This document shows, one piece after another, positions 62,401 through 64,000 of a stretch of DNA of 64,000 nt. Below the pieces are notes generated by a model, which made no database searches, was not told the DNA's origin, and saw only the letters and a program-made list of their open reading frames with translations. The stretch lies in contig NC_081407.1 in assembly GCF_030272615.1 (NCBI RefSeq), positions 264,994,074 to 265,058,073 on the forward strand. The letters are read 5' to 3'. Every line of letters begins with the position of its first letter. Positions within the stretch are counted from its first letter, which is position 1. Made by a program: the position numbers and the translations under genes. The DNA is from Cryptomeria japonica. Taxonomy: Eukaryota > Streptophyta > Pinopsida > Cupressales > Cupressaceae.

Positions 62401-62603
62401 TATATATGAATATGATTATATATATATATACATGTGTATATATATATATATGTATACATGTATATATATATGTATACATGTATATATATATGTATACATG
62501 TGTATATATATATATATATATATGTATGTATATGTATACATATACATATACATCTATATATATATATATATATAGATGTATATGTATATGTATACATATA
62601 TAT

Positions 62604-62655
<52 letters not shown>

Positions 62656-62727
62656 GTATGTATATGTATACATGTATACATATACATACATATATATATA
62701 TATGTATGTATGTATATGTATACATGT

Positions 62728-62759
<32 letters not shown>

Positions 62760-63055
62760 GTATACATGTATATATATGTATACATGTATACATATACATG
62801 TATACATATATATGTATATATGTATATATATGTATACATATACATATACATATATACATATATATGTATACATGTATACATATATACATATATGTACACA
62901 CACACACACACAAATATATATATATATACACACACATATAAACATGTATATATACATGTATACATATATACATGTAAACATGTATGTATACATGTATACA
63001 TGTATATATACATGTATACATGTATATATACATGTAAACATGTATGTATACATAT

Positions 63056-63123
<68 letters not shown>

Positions 63124-63234
63124 TGCGACCATGGAAAGCCTAGAAAGCCTGAAGGTGGCTGGGGCCGATCATACACAAGGAAGAGGATGACGCAAAGCAT
63201 ATATGTATATGTTTATATATATATAAACATGTAT

Positions 63235-63265
<31 letters not shown>

Positions 63266-63411
63266 CATGTATATATATACATGTATATATATATACATAC
63301 ATGTATATATATACATGTATGTATATACATACATGTATATACATACATGTATATACATACATGTATATACATCATGTATATATATATATATACATGTATA
63401 TATATATATAT
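62401..63411. repeat. Compound TATG/TACA, (AC)n and (AT)n microsatellite
   Basis: About 1 kb of alternating TATATG/CATGTA blocks with pure (CA)n at 62607-62642, (AT)n at 63065-63113 and shorter runs elsewhere. The open frames of 100-348 codons on all frames here are artefacts of stop-free Tyr/Ile/Met/His dipeptide repeats. Confidence 0.96.
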
Positions 63412-63490
63412 ATTGCGACCATGGAAAGCCTAGAAAGCCTGAAGGTGGCTGGGGCCGATCATACACAGGGAAGAGGATGACGCAAAGCAT
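63121..63490 (+). repeat. 80-bp unique unit duplicated at 290-bp spacing
   Basis: TATTGCGACCATGGAAAGCC ... GACGCAAAGCATATA occurs at 63121-63200 and 63411-63490. I count one difference (ACAAGG versus ACAGGG). The spacer is TATG-type microsatellite. It looks like a recent tandem duplication promoted by the flanking repeats. Confidence 0.92.
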
Positions 63491-64000
63491 ATACACAACT
63501 TAACAAAATTACGAAGCCAAGTTAAAACAACCTAGAGACATTATAGCCTGAAAAATTCTTAAGAACAAAACAAGAGACAAAACATCAAGAAAGATCAAAA
63601 CTACTCATAAAGATCTTCGAATGCAGAGACCAAGTTGCTAACCTTCCAGAGGGATCTTTAGTCCTTCTAGCATAGATAGTGCAATGGGCTATCGTTCATA
63701 ATATATTTTGAATTAAACAGAGATCCTACCATGCCCCAAAAAAGCGTGGATGATAAAAGAGCCATCTAAGCTAGCCTAGTACGAAAAAGCTGGAAATAAC
63801 AGAGAAGATCATCATTGAAACAAAAATTTGAAAGATCGACATTTTTAAATATATAAGCATATATACATATATCTATATGAAATATGGATATATGGCTTTA
63901 TGTCTATATATGTTCAAAATATAACAATCTTAAGAAATGACAGCAAGGCTATACCGCTTGAAGATCACCAAGAAAGTCTTAGCAGAGCATAACCATATTT
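63491..64000. other. No gene recognised
   Basis: Balanced-composition sequence continuing to the window edge, with a few short ATAT runs. No ORF or domain that I can support; possibly the continuing body of the LINE-like unit on the left. Confidence 0.4.

Noticed and set aside
62366-63496. Open frames up to 348 codons on both strands, rich in Tyr, Ile, His and Met
   Set aside because: They lie in TATG/CA/AT microsatellites that lack stops in most frames; the products are simple dipeptide-type repeats with no domain.

Overview
This is plant nuclear DNA made almost entirely of transposable elements at different stages of decay. I find no intact host gene. The evidence for a plant is the set of families present: L1-type LINEs with an RNase H tail, Ty1/copia elements primed by initiator tRNA-Met, Ty3/gypsy elements with plant-type gag-protease, a plant mobile domain, and a PLS-type pentatricopeptide repeat (PPR) pseudogene. 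The very low gene density, old nested insertions and long decayed spacers suggest a large-genome seed plant, perhaps a conifer. That last step is inference; nothing here identifies a species.

Layout. 1-3660: minus-strand LINE cut by the window edge (ORF1, endonuclease, reverse transcriptase). 3661-4968: plus-strand LTR-like block. 4969-11500: minus-strand patchwork of two Ty3/gypsy lineages with a small LTR at the seam. 11500-18400: no genes; a MITE-like element, a 1.9-kb foldback element and degenerate telomere-like tracts. 18419-26425: plus-strand copia element with gag but no recognisable pol; its span contains a 933-bp near-perfect inverted repeat. 27743-28558: four copies of a 203-bp tandem repeat. 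30240-33880: minus-strand PPR pseudogene split by a 2.3-kb solo LTR.

35187-54499 is the best-resolved structure: a complete minus-strand Ty3/gypsy element (TSD ATACT) carrying a complete plus-strand Ty1/copia element (38479-45264, TSD ATTGT). Without the nested copy the gypsy element is about 12.5 kb. It keeps gag, protease and the integrase C-terminal tail but has lost reverse transcriptase, RNase H and the integrase core, so it looks non-autonomous. Between its integrase remnant and 3' LTR it carries an antisense plant-mobile-domain ORF.

54780-58526: a 5'-truncated LINE with a 16-bp TSD and an extra third ORF after the RNase H domain. 59170-61323: a compact coding-less LTR element (two ~900-bp LTRs, 361-bp interior) inserted in an older copia LTR. 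61610-64000: a LINE-like 3' tail, then about 1 kb of microsatellite with an 80-bp unit duplicated inside it.

Nothing here forms a working pathway. The value lies in insertion order, the non-autonomous derivatives, the two accessory ORFs (antisense PMD ORF and LINE ORF3) and the large hairpins. Boundaries and TSDs were read by eye; mismatch counts are hand counts over the stated stretches.
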